Positions 12,001-23,638 of a DNA stretch of 64,000 nucleotides are shown here, piece by piece; position 1 is the stretch's first letter, and each line of letters begins with the position of its first letter. The DNA comes from Vicugna pacos (taxonomy: Eukaryota > Chordata > Mammalia > Artiodactyla > Camelidae). The stretch lies in NCBI RefSeq assembly GCF_048564905.1, contig NC_132998.1, positions 64,614,484 to 64,678,483 of the forward strand, in the 5' to 3' direction. Under the pieces are notes generated by a model. It worked only from the letters and a program-made list of their open reading frames with translations. It ran no database searches and was not told where the DNA came from. The position numbers were made by a program, and so were the translations under genes.

Positions 12001-12308
12001 GGGCTTGGCACAGAAAGCTCCATGTTCCAGGACGGGCTCGGTCCTTGGCAAACTGGAAAGGTCGGTCGGCCTGGTGATGGATAAACTGTTCTTGGACGGA
12101 GACTCTGTAGGGAGAGGCTGGGATAGGTTCAGGTTCAGGGGAAAGCACTTCCTGTGTAAGGCTGTCTGGTCACGTGAGACCTGGGGCCGGGGAGTAAGGG
12201 GGCGCCTGCCCTTCCTTAGAGCTCCTCCCGCGTCGAAGCCCCATTTCCCATCTGCTTGTTCCTCTTCTAACTCCTCCTCTTCAGCTGGTGAACTTTCTCT
12301 CTCTCTCT

Positions 12309-13085
12309 CTTTTTTTTTTGGTGAGAAAACTAGTTTAAAATCAAAAAAGCCTGAAGTACAGTTGATTTATAGTGCTGTGCCAGTTTCAGACGCACAGCAA
12401 AGCGACTCAGTTACACAATCCATTCATGTGTACGGACGCGTTTCTTTTCAGATTCTTTCCACTCTAGGTTATGACAAGGAACTGAATACGGTTCCCTGTG
12501 CTCTGCGGTAGGTCCCTGGTGTTTATTTATTTTGTATGCAGCAGGGTGTGTATGTTAATCCCACACTCCTGACTTCTCCCTCCCCACTTTCTTTCCCCTT
12601 TGGTAACCATAGTTTGTTTTCTACATCTGTGAGTCTATTTCTGGTTTGCAAATAAGTTCATTTGTATCATTTTTTTTAAAGTTCCACCTATAAGTGACAT
12701 CATATGATATTTGTCTTTCTCTGTCTGACTCACTTCACTTAATATGATAACCTCTAGGTCCTAGGTCCATCCGTGTCATTGCAAATGGCATTATTTCATT
12801 CTTCTTTTATGACTGAATAGCAGTGTGTGTGTGTGTGTACACACATCTTCTTTATCCAGTCATCTGTCGATGGACATTTAGATTGCTTCAGTGACTTGGC
12901 TACTGTAAATAGTGTTGCTGTGTACATTGGGGTGTGTGTATTTTTTTGAGTTAGAATTTTTCTCCAGATACATGCCCAAGAGTGGAATTGCTGGGTCATA
13001 TGGTAAGTCTATTTTCCGTTTTTTAAGGAACTTCCATACTGTCCTCCTTAATGGCTGCACCAATTTACATTCCCACCAACAGGAA
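12309..13085 (-). repeat. LINE L1, 5'-truncated ungulate-type copy
   Basis: Read on the - strand this is the end of L1 ORF2 plus the 3'UTR. A T-run at 12,309-12,320 on + is the polyA tail. Then come 'gaagtacagttgatttata', 'ttatgacaaggaactgaata', 'ggttccctgtgctctgcgg', 'gcaaatggcattatttcatt' and 'tggctgcaccaatttacatt', all in consensus order. The copy stops at about 13,085 in ORF2, a typical 5' truncation. A short (GT)n run at 12,823-12,838 arose inside it. Divergence from consensus is modest, so it is younger than the L1M pieces elsewhere in the window. Confidence 0.9.
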
Positions 13086-13924
13086 AATTAATTTCTATAA
13101 CATCAGTCTTCCTTCCTGAATTAACAGCATCTATATTTTTTGTACTTAAAATATGCCAGTTCTTATGACTCCAAGAGACATTTTTCTGAAGATTTTGATA
13201 TTTACTATGGTTTAAAAATTTTTTCTAATGTAGCTATAAAAAATCCTCACTTCTCCCCAGGGAACTGGCTGCCTCAGATTGAACACAAGGGAAGGCCAGC
13301 CAAAGGAGCGTGTCGGCCCATTTGGGAATCTTGGTTTGAGGTCTCTAAATTTCCCTCTTGTTCAAGCTTTTTAAAACCGAAGTGGGAAAGACTTCACGAT
13401 TGTGCTGGAGAAACCTCCCTTTCTCCGGGCCTCCCAGATCGCACAGAACCAAGCAGCCTCACACGGAAAGTGCTTTCCCATGAGCCAGCAAGGAGGGGTC
13501 AGGAAAAAGGTGGCCTGAGTGAAGGGGGAGGAGGTGGGCGTGCACCCTCAGGAGCCCGGCGGCCGCCTTGTGGGACAAGGCCACGGCGGATGCGGTGATC
13601 CTGCAGATGGCGGCAGTGAGGATGGAGACTCTGGCGCTGAGGGTGTTGATGGCGACAGGGGTCCAATCCTAACCCTAACTTGTAGCCTTGAGTTGTACGT
13701 GTCTCCTCGGTGGAAGCCTTCACAGTGTGCAAAGTGTTTCTGAGACGTCAACAGCGGCGTGATGAAAGGCCTTCATTTGCAGCCCGATAAAGGCACCGAC
13801 TCAAGAAAGCCACCTCCTACAGAAGTCTGACGTCCGGCCAGGAAAAGGCTGCAGGGGAGGCCAGACCTCCGCAAAGGCGACATGCTGTAAGCAGCCCTCC
13901 CGTTCGCTGCAGGGCACGGAGAGG

Positions 13925-14135
13925 CTCTGTGTCATCTTCGAATGTCCTAACGTGGCTTAATTATAGGAGGGATTAACCTGCAGCTGGAGTCCCACCTCAC
14001 TGCTAATGAGCAGGCAGCCATGAACCATCCTTTATAAATCAATATGCAAGGAATTACATATGATTGCCTGGCTGAGTTTGGCTCCGTGGCTAATGAAACC
14101 ATAAAACATGATTGATTAGAGGGATGTCTGCAAAA
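13925..14135. promoter_or_regulatory. Candidate developmental enhancer (homeobox words)
   Basis: This AT-rich, non-repetitive block in GC-rich DNA carries several homeodomain-type words: TAATTA at 13,958-13,963, GATTAA just after it, TAATGA at about 14,014 and 14,093, and TGATTGATT at 14,109-14,117 (a PBX/HOX-like composite). 'aatatgcaag' near 14,041 resembles a partial octamer. No open frame or repeat accounts for the composition. An enhancer role is inference from motif clustering only. Confidence 0.4.
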
Positions 14136-14524
14136 GCTTCATTAGTTTGTTTCCTTCTGTCGCCACCCATGGAGATGAAGGATCTGAGAAGCACCACCCA
14201 CATGACGCATTGTCTCAGGACCTTTGCTCTGGAGCCCTTCACCTCCAAGGTCCTACAGCACAGATCCGGGGGTCATCTCTGGTGTCCCCAGAGTGGCCCC
14301 CATCACGGATGAACAGGGCTTCTAAAACTCGTGTGTCTGAAAGCGTGTGAGATTTTGGAAGGAATGGCGATGGGGGCCTCACACTCAGGAACTCTGTAGA
14401 AGGTTTAGGGTGCAGCTGTATGAAAAAATACCCACTGTCTGCTGCAGGCGATCAGGAGAAAGCCGAGGACAGTTCTGCCAGTGTCGGCCCAGGAATTCAT
14501 GGGCAACAGAATCCAAGGCCACTT

Positions 14525-14735
14525 CAAGTACTGTTTATTGAGTCTTCATCTTGGACCAGAAATGATGCCGTAAGAGAGTCCTTCTTGACAGCAGCCCTTG
14601 TAAGCCTATAATTCTAGCGTGAGCCCCATTTTCCAGGGAGGAAACTGCAGCTCAGAAAGATGAATTAACTCGCCTGAGCCGCCCTGTTCTTAAATGGCAG
14701 AGCCAGGATCTGAGTCTGGCCAGGCTGGTCCTGAC
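14525..14735 (-). repeat. SINE MIR, antisense
   Basis: The order 'tgtttattgag', 'ccccattttccagggaggaa', 'actgcagctcagaaag', 'ttaactcgcctgag', 'aaatggcagagccaggatct' and 'gagtctggccaggctg' is the MIR consensus read in antisense. It is nearly full length but diverged, as expected of this ancient mammalian family. Confidence 0.85.
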
Positions 14736-14950
14736 GCGGGTGCGCACCGCGCCGACGTGCGGCGTTCCCGGCTGCGCCGGAGGGGGAGCAGGGCCCGTGG
14801 GAGCTGTGTGTGCAGAGGGCCGGCTGCAGGCGGCCGGTGCGGTCGCATGGCGCCCGTCCTGACCCTCCCCGGCCCCGCCGCTGCAGGGCCCTCGGTGCGG
14901 ACGGGCGGAGGAGCGCTGACCCGGAGACGCGGAGTGCTAACACCATGACG
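14695..14950. promoter_or_regulatory. CpG-dense patch
   Basis: From the end of the MIR onward the sequence becomes CpG-rich ('gacgcgggtgcgcaccgcgc', 'gtgcggcgttcccggctgcg', 'gacccggagacgcgg'). A second, smaller patch follows at about 15,385-15,460. No promoter motif or exon can be supported next to either, and the overlap with a MIR end argues against a single ancient promoter island. Confidence 0.45.
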
Positions 14951-15570
14951 GAGAACCTCAGACGGCTGCCGCCCGGCGCCCACAGGCAGCGGGAGGCATC
15001 GCAGCTTCCGCGTCGCCGTCCCTGCTGCCTGCGGGAAGCAGCATCGGGAGACCGAGACCGTGGTGGTGAAAGCAGAGCGTCTGAGAGCCAGGGAGGCAAC
15101 GCTGGGACGGAGGCCAGTCAACCCCGGGCTGGTGGAGCAAGTGTGGGGGTTCAGCTCCCTCGCAGAACAAGCAGCGTCCACAGGGCAAAAATAAATGTGC
15201 AGATGAAGTAGAAGACACAGAAAAGACAGAAGAAACACAGGCATAATTATAAAAGGAAAGCCAGATGGGAACGTATGTGCTGGCCAAGCACTGCCCTTCC
15301 TGCGTGCGTAAGGCCGGGGACGTTCAAGGTCAAGGCTGTCTGACCAGCAGCAAGACGTGCCCTTACAGATTATAACCCAGCTCACGCCGGGACGGCGACA
15401 GCGCCGCTCGCCCGCCGCTCCCAGCGCGTGAGCCTGGCAGCGGTGCGTTTCCAGGCGGGGATCCTGGGATGGAGCAGATTTAGTCTGCGAGGCCGTACTC
15501 AGGAGGGACGTGCGGGCCGCGTCCAGGGTAGCCCTCTCCGATGGCTGGTCACACGTGTAACCTGATACTG

Positions 15571-15787
15571 TGATCCTTTCTGCGTCTTCCTCCCACTCTG
15601 AAGGGCTTTAATGTAATCATATCGTATAATGATAGTGAACTTATAATAATATAATAATGATGATATAATGATTCTTTCTGACTTTCCCTCCCATTCAAAA
15701 AGGCTTTAATATAATAATAATAAATATATTATAATAATAATATAACGATTCTTTCTGAGTCCCCGCCCCCTTCTAAAAGGCTTTCCT
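15571..15787 (+). repeat. Degenerate tandem repeat, about 2.5 copies, with (TAA)n
   Basis: Three starts share the pattern 'gattctttctg...ccctccc...aaaaggctttaat': 15,571-15,668, 15,669-15,745 and a partial third at 15,746-15,787. Units are about 98, 77 and 42 bases. The first two end in TAA/TGA-rich microsatellite runs of different length, which explains the length difference. The unit itself is not a repeat family I recognise. Confidence 0.85.
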
Positions 15788-15789
15788 CT

Positions 15790-17420
15790 TCAAGCATCTG
15801 TGCGGGCACAATCCTCTTGTTGCCACAGCGAGGGCCCGTCCCCCTGGTTGGACGTTTCCATCCGTGACGAATGAGGGACTGTCTTCTGGTTCAGCGCCAG
15901 CCCTCTGACTGCCCGCTTTATGCAAATGTTGATGGCGCTGCAGCCGTGTGTCTGGCTGACGATTCTTAGTTTATGACCCATTTTAACTGTGTTGTTATGA
16001 TTGGTTTCTGGGAGTTGGGAGAACTGCTGGGTTTTAAGTCAGGAAATCAGATGTTCTTCAGGCCTCGGAAGGGTGGGGGTCTGGAGCTCAGGAGGGGAAG
16101 CCGTCCGCCAACAGCACCCTGGGGGCCCCTGGGTCACAGCGGGCCACGCTGTGGGACAAGGGCCTCCAGTGCCCAGACCGAGGCCCCAGAAGCTCGCCCT
16201 GAATGTGCTGCAGATTTGAGGTTGCCCGTCCCTGCACACCTGTCTCCACCAGGGAACCGTGGCGTCTGTGTCTTCCCAAACCTGACCTGAGGGTCTCCCC
16301 TCGGCAGACTCGTGGGGCTCCCAGCGTGCACAGGAGGGGACCGTGGGAGTGGGGTGGGGGCTCGGTGACAGAAACAGCGGGCACAGGCGGGAACCCCTTG
16401 CCTTTGCACTGAGGAAGCGGGAACCAGGGAGTCACTGCTTGGTTTCCTAAGATGTCCCAAGGGTTGAAACCACTGCGCATCTGTGTGAAGGCACAGAAGG
16501 CTGCAAACACGCGTGTTCGCTGATTACTCATCACGACACTCGTCCCACTTGAGAAAAGTCAAACCTGGCGTCGTCGGTGGTCGTAACTCACGATGGTGTC
16601 CCGGGCCCCCACCGCCGTCCTCGTCGCCGAGGCCACACCACCGCCACCCACTCTGCTCCGTGTCGCCTGGGTGCTTTGCCCTGAGTCTCGAGGAGCCACT
16701 GGTTGTGATGGTCGTACCGATTGTTTTTACTGGGACGCCCACCCCCCAGCTGCTGCGATTAGGACGTGAACAGCCCCAGCTGCTCCTCTGTGCTGGCGAA
16801 CTGCCCTCCGCTTACAGCAGCCGCCTCCCAGGAAGCAGGCTGTGAGGAGGAAATTCTGGCTGTGCGTCGCTCTCCAGTGGGCTGGCAGCGAGGATCCAGC
16901 ACTGGGGAGGTGAAGCGCCGTTAGGCCCTGGCACGTGGGGCCTGCCAGCTGCAGGTCGTTCGCCTGTGTGAACAGGGATCCGAGGCAGGTGGAAGGATTC
17001 GCACCGACTCCTGTGACAGCTCTGCCTACCTCGGGGCCTGGATGGGGAGGCACGGGCTCTAGGACCCAATGGGAATCCAGGAGATGGAGTTAAGCACCTT
17101 GCTCCCCTGAGCCCTTGAGTCTGCAGAAGTGGCGCGCCTCCCTCTGTGGGAGACAGAGCAGAGTCCCACGGGGGTCTCAGCTCAGCACGGCCTTACACGG
17201 AGGGGCACCAGGCGAAATGCAGGATGCCAGGGACACCTGAGGCCCCAGTAAGCAATGGTACCTACGTAGTGTGAGTGAGTCCTGTCGTCAAACGGCAGCA
17301 TCTGTCCAGTCAGGGCTGGGGGAATAAGCAGTCTGCTCCAGGACGCTGCAGCTCTTCCCGCTGCTGCTTCCACCACAGTCTGCTGTCATGGCCATCCCAG
17401 AAGCTCTGTTTGAGGCAAGT
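15790..17420. other. GC-rich DNA without recognised gene
   Basis: No supported exon or named repeat is seen. Open frames of up to about 148 codons overlap on both strands and carry no domain. A CpG-rich subregion lies at about 16,565-16,660. From 16,320 to 16,360 there are closely spaced G runs. Confidence 0.45.
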
Positions 17421-17449
17421 GGTCCTTTAAAAAATACGTAAAAATCAGT

Positions 17450-17990
17450 TCATTGTGGTAGGGAGCATGCATCTGATTACCTTGGAAGGTATTTCTTGTG
17501 TGTTTTCTTTGGTAATTCTTACTTTTCCTTGTGTGAACTACCAGATCATCCTCCTGATTCATGGTGTAACTTGCGTGATTATTTTATTTTCTTGTTGGTT
17601 TTTAAAAGCACTTTATATATTGAGGACATTAACTGTCATATTATTATGACATCTTATTTTTGCTGTTTTTTCCGCCTAATTGTGTTTATACTAATTTTGT
17701 AGCAATTTTTAAAATCTTCACACAGCTTAGCACATAAACTCTCTCTATAAATTTATTTGCTTTTTTTTTTCTCTTAAAGGTCTGGCCTACTTTACTCTGA
17801 GATGAGACACAAGATATCCTATGTGTTATTTTAAGTTTCATGATTTTAGTTTTTCCTGTTAAGCTTTTTAAACCATCTAAGTTTATCCTGGAGCATGCTA
17901 TGAGGTGGAGGTTGGACTTTGTTGATATCGGAATGGTCACATATCACGTTTTCTTGGACACTTATCAAATCAGCCATCTCCATCCCTTGA
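17450..17990 (-). repeat. LINE L1, old ORF2 fragment
   Basis: 'gcactttatatattgaggac', 'attaactgtcatatta', 'ttaagtttcatgattttag', 'aagtttatcctggagcatgc' and 'gaggtggaggttggactttg' follow the antisense text of old L1 ORF2 ('ctttatatattaaggatattaac' ... 'gtgtgaggtatggatccaac'). Divergence is high, suggesting an L1ME/L1M-age copy. The ends are unclear. Confidence 0.7.
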
Positions 17991-17999
17991 GAGTCTGCA

Positions 18000-20900
18000 T
18001 TTCCTGAGATCTACTTCTGGAGATTTTCCCCTCCTTTCTATGTCTGCCTCTGTCTCACCGCCATCTTGCTTTCCTTGTTTTAAATAATAATACAATAACA
18101 TATTTGATGTGAAAAATCTTTTTCATTAGTTTCCTTTTTTTCTGCAATATTTATTGGCCATTCGTAGCAATTACTTTTTCTGAGTAAATGTGAGAATCTT
18201 CCAGTCCAGCTGTAGAAGTGTTCTGATGAGACTGTGACGAGGAGTGCCTCAGATGCACACGTGAACTTGGGGAGAACTTTGCAGAGGCCGGGTCAGGAGG
18301 CTTTGGCGCTGTCTGCGTGTTCTGCCTTCCGAGCTTGGCTCTGCTGCAGGGAGGCTGCCAGGGCAGTGCGACCCCTTCTTCCCCCTCTGGGACCAGCCGG
18401 GCCCCTCACATCAGCCCCTCCGTGCCGGTGTAAGCAGGTGCAAGGTCAGGACTATCCTGTGGCCCCGCCCCCTGCCGCCTGCCAGTGTGCCCTGGACTTG
18501 GGGCGAAGTGGGCAGGTGATCAGGGCTCATCTTATTTCTCATAAGAGTGGTGGGGAGTTCCTCAGTGGTTTGTGAGCGCCTTAGATGTTAACCCCAGCAG
18601 CACTCCTGGCAGACAGATGGTAACCATGGTGACGGATGCACGAGCTGGGGAGGAGAGGTCTTGTAATGAGTCCCAAGGTCACCTGGCTGGTCACAAGGTC
18701 ACAGGACCCAGCCCGGGGCTGTCTGTCTCAGAGCTTCTGTTACTCACTGTGTCACAGGCTGGGCATCGCCTGGCATTGAGAACCGGGCTGTCAGGAGTTA
18801 AATCAGGGCTCCGCAGAACCTCGCACAGAGCCGTGGGAGACCACCGCCAGGACCCAGGCTGGCCCAGCTCCCGGCGCTGGTTGCTCTTTACAAATTGGAT
18901 GGATCGGTCCTCCTCTTGCTCTGATGCTCAGTTGACATCTAGAAAGTGTCCACACCTCAGCTGAATTGTCCCGCCAGCAAATTAACGCCTTGGCAAGCTC
19001 TCCATCAGTGACCCCTGCCAGGCCTCTCTCCTCCCCTTCATCTCCTTCCTGCTGTGTCCTGGATGCCTCACGGGACACCTGGCGAGGGCTGCCCAGGGGT
19101 CTGCACCCCTGGCCTCCTGGATCTGCCGCTGCTGCAGAGAGCAGGGAAGCTGCTCTTCCAGGAGGAGCCTTAACACTGGGAGGGCTTTGCTCTGTCTGCC
19201 AAGAAGGGACTTATTAACATGTCTTCAAAACTCCGTTTTCATCTCCCACCCACTCCCCCTCTCTCCTCAGGGGACTCTGAAACACCAGAGCTTTGAAGAA
19301 GAAAGCCGCCTGCTTCTGTGGGAGAGGGAATCTGAGCTCACGCACATCATCCCTGAGACATCCTGACGCGTGTTTGATCGCCAGGCTGATGCTAAGTGCC
19401 CAGTCCGCTGATCCTTCTGATTTATCCTGACATCCTTCTTTTCATTTTGAAGTTTGGGCTTGGCCGTGGGAGGAGGTGCCTTTCCTGGGACCAGGAGAAG
19501 TTAACTTTGGGCAGACTCCTGCATCGACAAGCTCACAGCTAAAAATTGGCTCCTCGCCCCCTGCAGTCGCCAGTCATTGAGATGCAAATTCAATAGAAAA
19601 GAACCACAGGTGTCCTCTGCAGCTGGAAATCAGGCTGCATTGAGATGGGGACGGACGCCAGTGTCAGGAAGCCGCCTTCCCAGGCTGGGGAGCAGGGAGG
19701 TTCCCTCCTCTGTCAAACTGTCCAATTACTCGCCCCAGGGGAGACGCCAGACTCCTGGCAGCCCACTGTTCCTGCCCGCCTGTCCACTGCTGGAAGGGCT
19801 GGCCCTGCCAGGGACCCAGCCTGGCTGGGGCCCCTCTTCCGGGAAGGAGGAGCTGAAGGGATCTGGTTCTGCCCCGATGGCCCTGAAGGCGTCCGTGTGC
19901 TGGCCTCTCCGGTCAGCATCCGCAGAGAGGAGACGTCCTCTGAGGCCTGTCGTGCGCCCCATGAATAACTACGAGCTGAGGGCTGAGCCCATCTGACCAG
20001 CTCGGCTGCTGCAGCTTTCTGACAAATGTAACCCTGCTTCTGATGGGAGAGTTTTGCTCTGTTTTTGAATTTCATATAACTAATAGTTGTTCCTTCTAAA
20101 CTCGGTGTCATTGAGTGTCTGGGTGTTCCAAGATTTGTCTGTGAATCAATTTCTGTGACAGGTAACACCATCAGAGACTCGGAGCTGGGTGCGGGCGGGC
20201 AGCACATTTCAGCATCACTTTATTTGCTGACGGACTCATGTGTAGCTGCAGAAAGAGGGCGGGGAGGCTGGGGCTCTCACAGACCCCTCCCCAGATTTCC
20301 TTCAGGTTAGCAGGCACACCCAGGGAGTGACAGCTTCTCCCTGGAGGGGAGAGGCTCCTGCTGCGGACGGAAGCACAGCCAGCCTGGGGGCGCCACGCTC
20401 GCTGAAGGACAGAGTGGCCTGCGCCCGGGCCTCCGTGGGCTCCCTGGGGTCATGGACTAAGTCGCCCACGTTCACCCGACGCCATGGGCCTCCAGCTTGT
20501 GTGCTGGGACGTGAGCTGAAGGCCAGGCCTCCCCGCGCTGCGGGTTTTACCATGCGGGCACAGCACAGGGGCACGTGGACAGGTGCTCGTTCGTCCCCAC
20601 TTTCTCCCACTTTCACTAGCACCCACCCTGAGCAGAGGCTTCTCTGGGTGTCGTGTCTTCCTATGAACGAGATGCTCTTTCTCTGTCTCCAAACTTTCCT
20701 TGTGAACCTTTAAAGTACACTGAGCTATTCAAACAGAGGCGACCCACCCAAGCAAGCACATGCTAATCCCGCCTTGGACCTGGCAGCCGGGGCTCAGCTC
20801 CCTTCTCTGTGCCAGTGGGCGCCAGGTGGTCACCGGGTCTCTGCCCTGGACAGACGTCAGCATCGGCCAGGTGCCCTGAGCATCCTTCTGGATGCAGGGC

Positions 20901-21040
20901 CCCAGGGAGCCTTGGCACGGGCACCTGCCGCAGGGCCTCTTCTCTGGGCCTGGGCTGCGTGGCTCCCACGGGGCCGTGTCTCTGATGCGGGCTCTGTGGG
21001 TTCCAGCCGTGCAAGATAACCCTCCTGCAGGGGTTCTGAT
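18000..21040. other. GC-rich DNA, no recognised gene; one octamer
   Basis: I see no exon, RNA gene or named repeat here. Many overlapping frames on both strands (the longest about 164 codons) have no recognisable domain. An exact octamer ATGCAAAT lies at 19,582-19,589 beside 'gtcattgag', and 20,030-20,165 is an AT-richer non-repetitive patch. Either could be regulatory but neither is strong. Confidence 0.4.
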
Positions 21041-21044
21041 TGTG

Positions 21045-21460
21045 TTTCCTCCTCCCTGATAAGGTTTGGAAAGTAATAATGAAAGGTGCCCCAAGGAAAC
21101 AAGGTAACAGGATTAAAGTGGGGAGAGGCAGGCGCAGCCAGGCGAGGGGCCCCGGTGACCTGCAGGCAAGCCCTTCCTCTTATTGTCACTAAAGGGATTA
21201 TACAGTTTCCTTCTCAGATGTTAAGTGCTGGGACCAGAAGTGTCTAATTAAAGTACATTCCAAAGGGAAAGACAGCGGCCAGGCAGGCCTCGGGAAGAGG
21301 CCCAGGTGTGCTGTCTCGCGGCATCCTTATCGAGAGGCTGGGAGACTCAGCCCCGGCCTGGGGACCAGGAGTAATTAAAACACCTTTAATTGGAAGATTC
21401 CGCGATGCCTTCTGCGCAGTGGAGCGTCGTTGCCAATCTGCTCCCCTGGCCTCCTGTGGG
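21045..21460. promoter_or_regulatory. Candidate regulatory block with paired TAATTA sites
   Basis: Non-repetitive DNA carries TAATTA at 21,245-21,250 and 21,372-21,377 and TTTAATTGG at about 21,385, with 'gtaataatgaaag' upstream at about 21,073. Two of these sit within 20 bases of each other, which suits dimeric homeodomain binding. The surroundings are GC-rich. A function is inference only. Confidence 0.35.
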
Positions 21461-22284
21461 AAGACATTGAGAAGATCAGAACTCTCCTTAGGTGGGAAAG
21501 AGCTTTCAAAACAGAGCTTGGCTGTGGCTGTGTCTACACCCGTGAAGCACGGGACAGGGCCCTGAACTGCGAGGTTTTTACCGAACTTAGGTTTGGCTCC
21601 TCCCTGCTTGAAAGCCAATACTCCAGAGACGGGTGCTGGCAGGAACAGAAAGGCTGCTTATTCAGGAAGCTGGCAACCTGGGGAGATGGCGGATTCATGT
21701 CCAAAAGCCAACTCTGAAGACTGCTCGACCTTGCAAATGTTAATGGGAGAACCGTTTGGGGAGGGGATCGGAGAGGTCCTTATCTCCACAGTGTGCAGCC
21801 TTCCTCCTGGCTGGTGGGTGGGGAGGTAGCGGGGCGGTGCTCCAGGAATCCTGTGCTCAGCCTTCAGTGACCACCCTCCACCTGGGTGGGCGTCTTAGTT
21901 CACGCAGAAGGACCAAAGACGTCGCTATGCGCATTCCTTGAGGAGGAGCCAGGACCCTGGCCCCGGGCTGCACGGCTGCTTCTTGACTGCCCCTCCCTGT
22001 CTCTGCGTCCCCTCTGTCTCTGACTGGCAGCCGTTTGGAACTCAGGGAAGCTCAAGGCAGCTGAAGGAATCCTATTTCCTACTAACAAGAAATGGGGGGC
22101 ACAGAAAGGATTTGTGCCCAGGAGGACCCCACAGGGCCCTGCTCCGTTACAAGGTGAGGAGATCAGCCCTGGGGGTTTCCCAGGCGGGACGTGTAAGTGA
22201 CCAGCGCGTCCCCGAGGGGAAGGAGAGCTGGGCGAGCAGCCGTGGCGTCGGGCTTGAATGTCGGAGGCGAGGGAGGGGATCATG

Positions 22285-22665
22285 TTGAAGACTGGATTAA
22301 TTTTCTCCTCTGCTAGAAGAAGTTACCACGAACGTAGTGGTTTGAAACCACAGTTTTACGATCTTACAATTCTGGAGATCAAAGTCCACCACGGGAGGTC
22401 AGGGCTGCGCTCCCTGGAGGCTCTGGGGGGCTCTGTTTCCTGCCTTTTCCAGGCTCTCGAGGCTGCGGGCCCCTTCCTGGCCTTCCAGCCAGCATCTTCC
22501 AGCTCCTCCCTGTGTCTCTGACTCGTGTGCCCATCAAACGCCTGCAGGTTCCCTGAAGTCACATCACGGGTTCGGGGGTTGGGACGTGCACACATTTCAG
22601 GGGTCATGATTACACCCACTCGAACCCCAAGGAGGAGCCGGCAATCAAGTCACAGGGCCCTTGTC
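22285..22665 (-). mobile_element. MaLR LTR fossil (MLT1-like)
   Basis: 'gtggtttgaaaccacagttt', 'cttacaattctggagatcaa', 'cctgcaggttccctgaagtc' and 'gggacgtgcacacatttcag' parallel, in order, the antisense MLT1 text ('gtggcttaaacaacagaaat', 'ctcacagttctggaggc', 'gggcttcaacatatgaattt'). The final 'ggggtcatgattacacccac' is consistent with the LTR's end. It is ancient (pre-dating the split of placental orders), solo and degraded. Confidence 0.6.
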
Positions 22666-22724
22666 TAAAGGGGGACCCGGGACGGAGGAGGACAGAAATG
22701 CCACCTCCATTGCCCTGTTGTGTT

Positions 22725-23300
22725 CTTCTTAAAAAATTTTTGGTGAAACGCAAGTAACATAAAACTGACTACATTAACCATTTTGAACTGGCGCTGAGTA
22801 CAGTCAGGATGCTGTGCAACTCAGGCGAATCTCCCCCAAGAGGAAGCCAGGCCCATTTAGGAGTCCCTCCCGCCCACCTCCCGCCGCCCCTGGGGGCCAC
22901 CGAGCTGCGTGTGTCTCTCTGCCTGCCTGCTCTGGACAACTCACTGCAGTGAAACCGCACAACACGAGGCCTCTGGCGTCTGGCTTCTTTCGCTTGGCGT
23001 GACGTGCCCGGTGTCATCCATGCTGCACGCGGGTCGGGACTTCACTCCTTCTTACGACCGAGGAACGTTCCTGTGACGTCGTGTGGATAGACTGTGTTTT
23101 GTTTATCCGTTTATCACCCACTGATGGACGCCTGGTCGTTTCCACCTCTCGGCTCCTGAGAATAACGTGGCTATGCGTGTTCATGTGCAACGTTCTGCTT
23201 AAATAGGGTCCGTTTTCAGTTCCCTGGGGAATACTCCCGGGGTGAAGTTCATGGGTCACCTGGCAGCCCTGTGGCTGCCCTAGCAGATGAAGGAACGTTT
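22725..23300 (-). repeat. LINE L1M 3' end, strongly GC-shifted
   Basis: The order of words is that of the old L1 3'UTR and ORF2 end in antisense: 'acataaaactgactacatta', 'tctggcttctttcgcttggc', 'gtcatccatgctgcacgcgg', 'ttatcacccactgatggacg', 'gagaataacgtggctatgcg' and 'ggggtgaagttcatgggtca'. Many positions where the family has A or T carry G or C here, including new CpG sites, so the copy is far more GC-rich than its family. It lies beside a MaLR LTR. Confidence 0.8.
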
Positions 23301-23638
23301 TTCTCCCTCAAACAGCGCTGCCAGGTGAGTGGTTGTCCCTGATGTTTAGACATAAAGAACCGGGCTCAGGGGGACCACACGGTTTCCCCACAGGGTGACT
23401 GTCAGAATGTGGCAGTTCTCACAGGAAACGGCCGCTTCTCCCCAAGGCCCTGGATGGCGAAGACCAACTGGTCTGAGACGGGACATGGGAACAGAAGGGA
23501 GGTCACCCAGACCCAGGGCCACGTCCACCCCTGGGGCCAGAGGGAGGTGCCGTCGGGGCCTGGCAGTCGGGTCTTTGCACAGGGAGCTCTGAGGCCAAGT
23601 GGGCCTCAAGGATTTTGATTACAGCTCCTCCCTGCCAC

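Noticed and set aside
13668-13680. Interstitial telomere-like CCTAACCCTAACT
   Set aside because: Two units only, with no array around it, so chance is sufficient.
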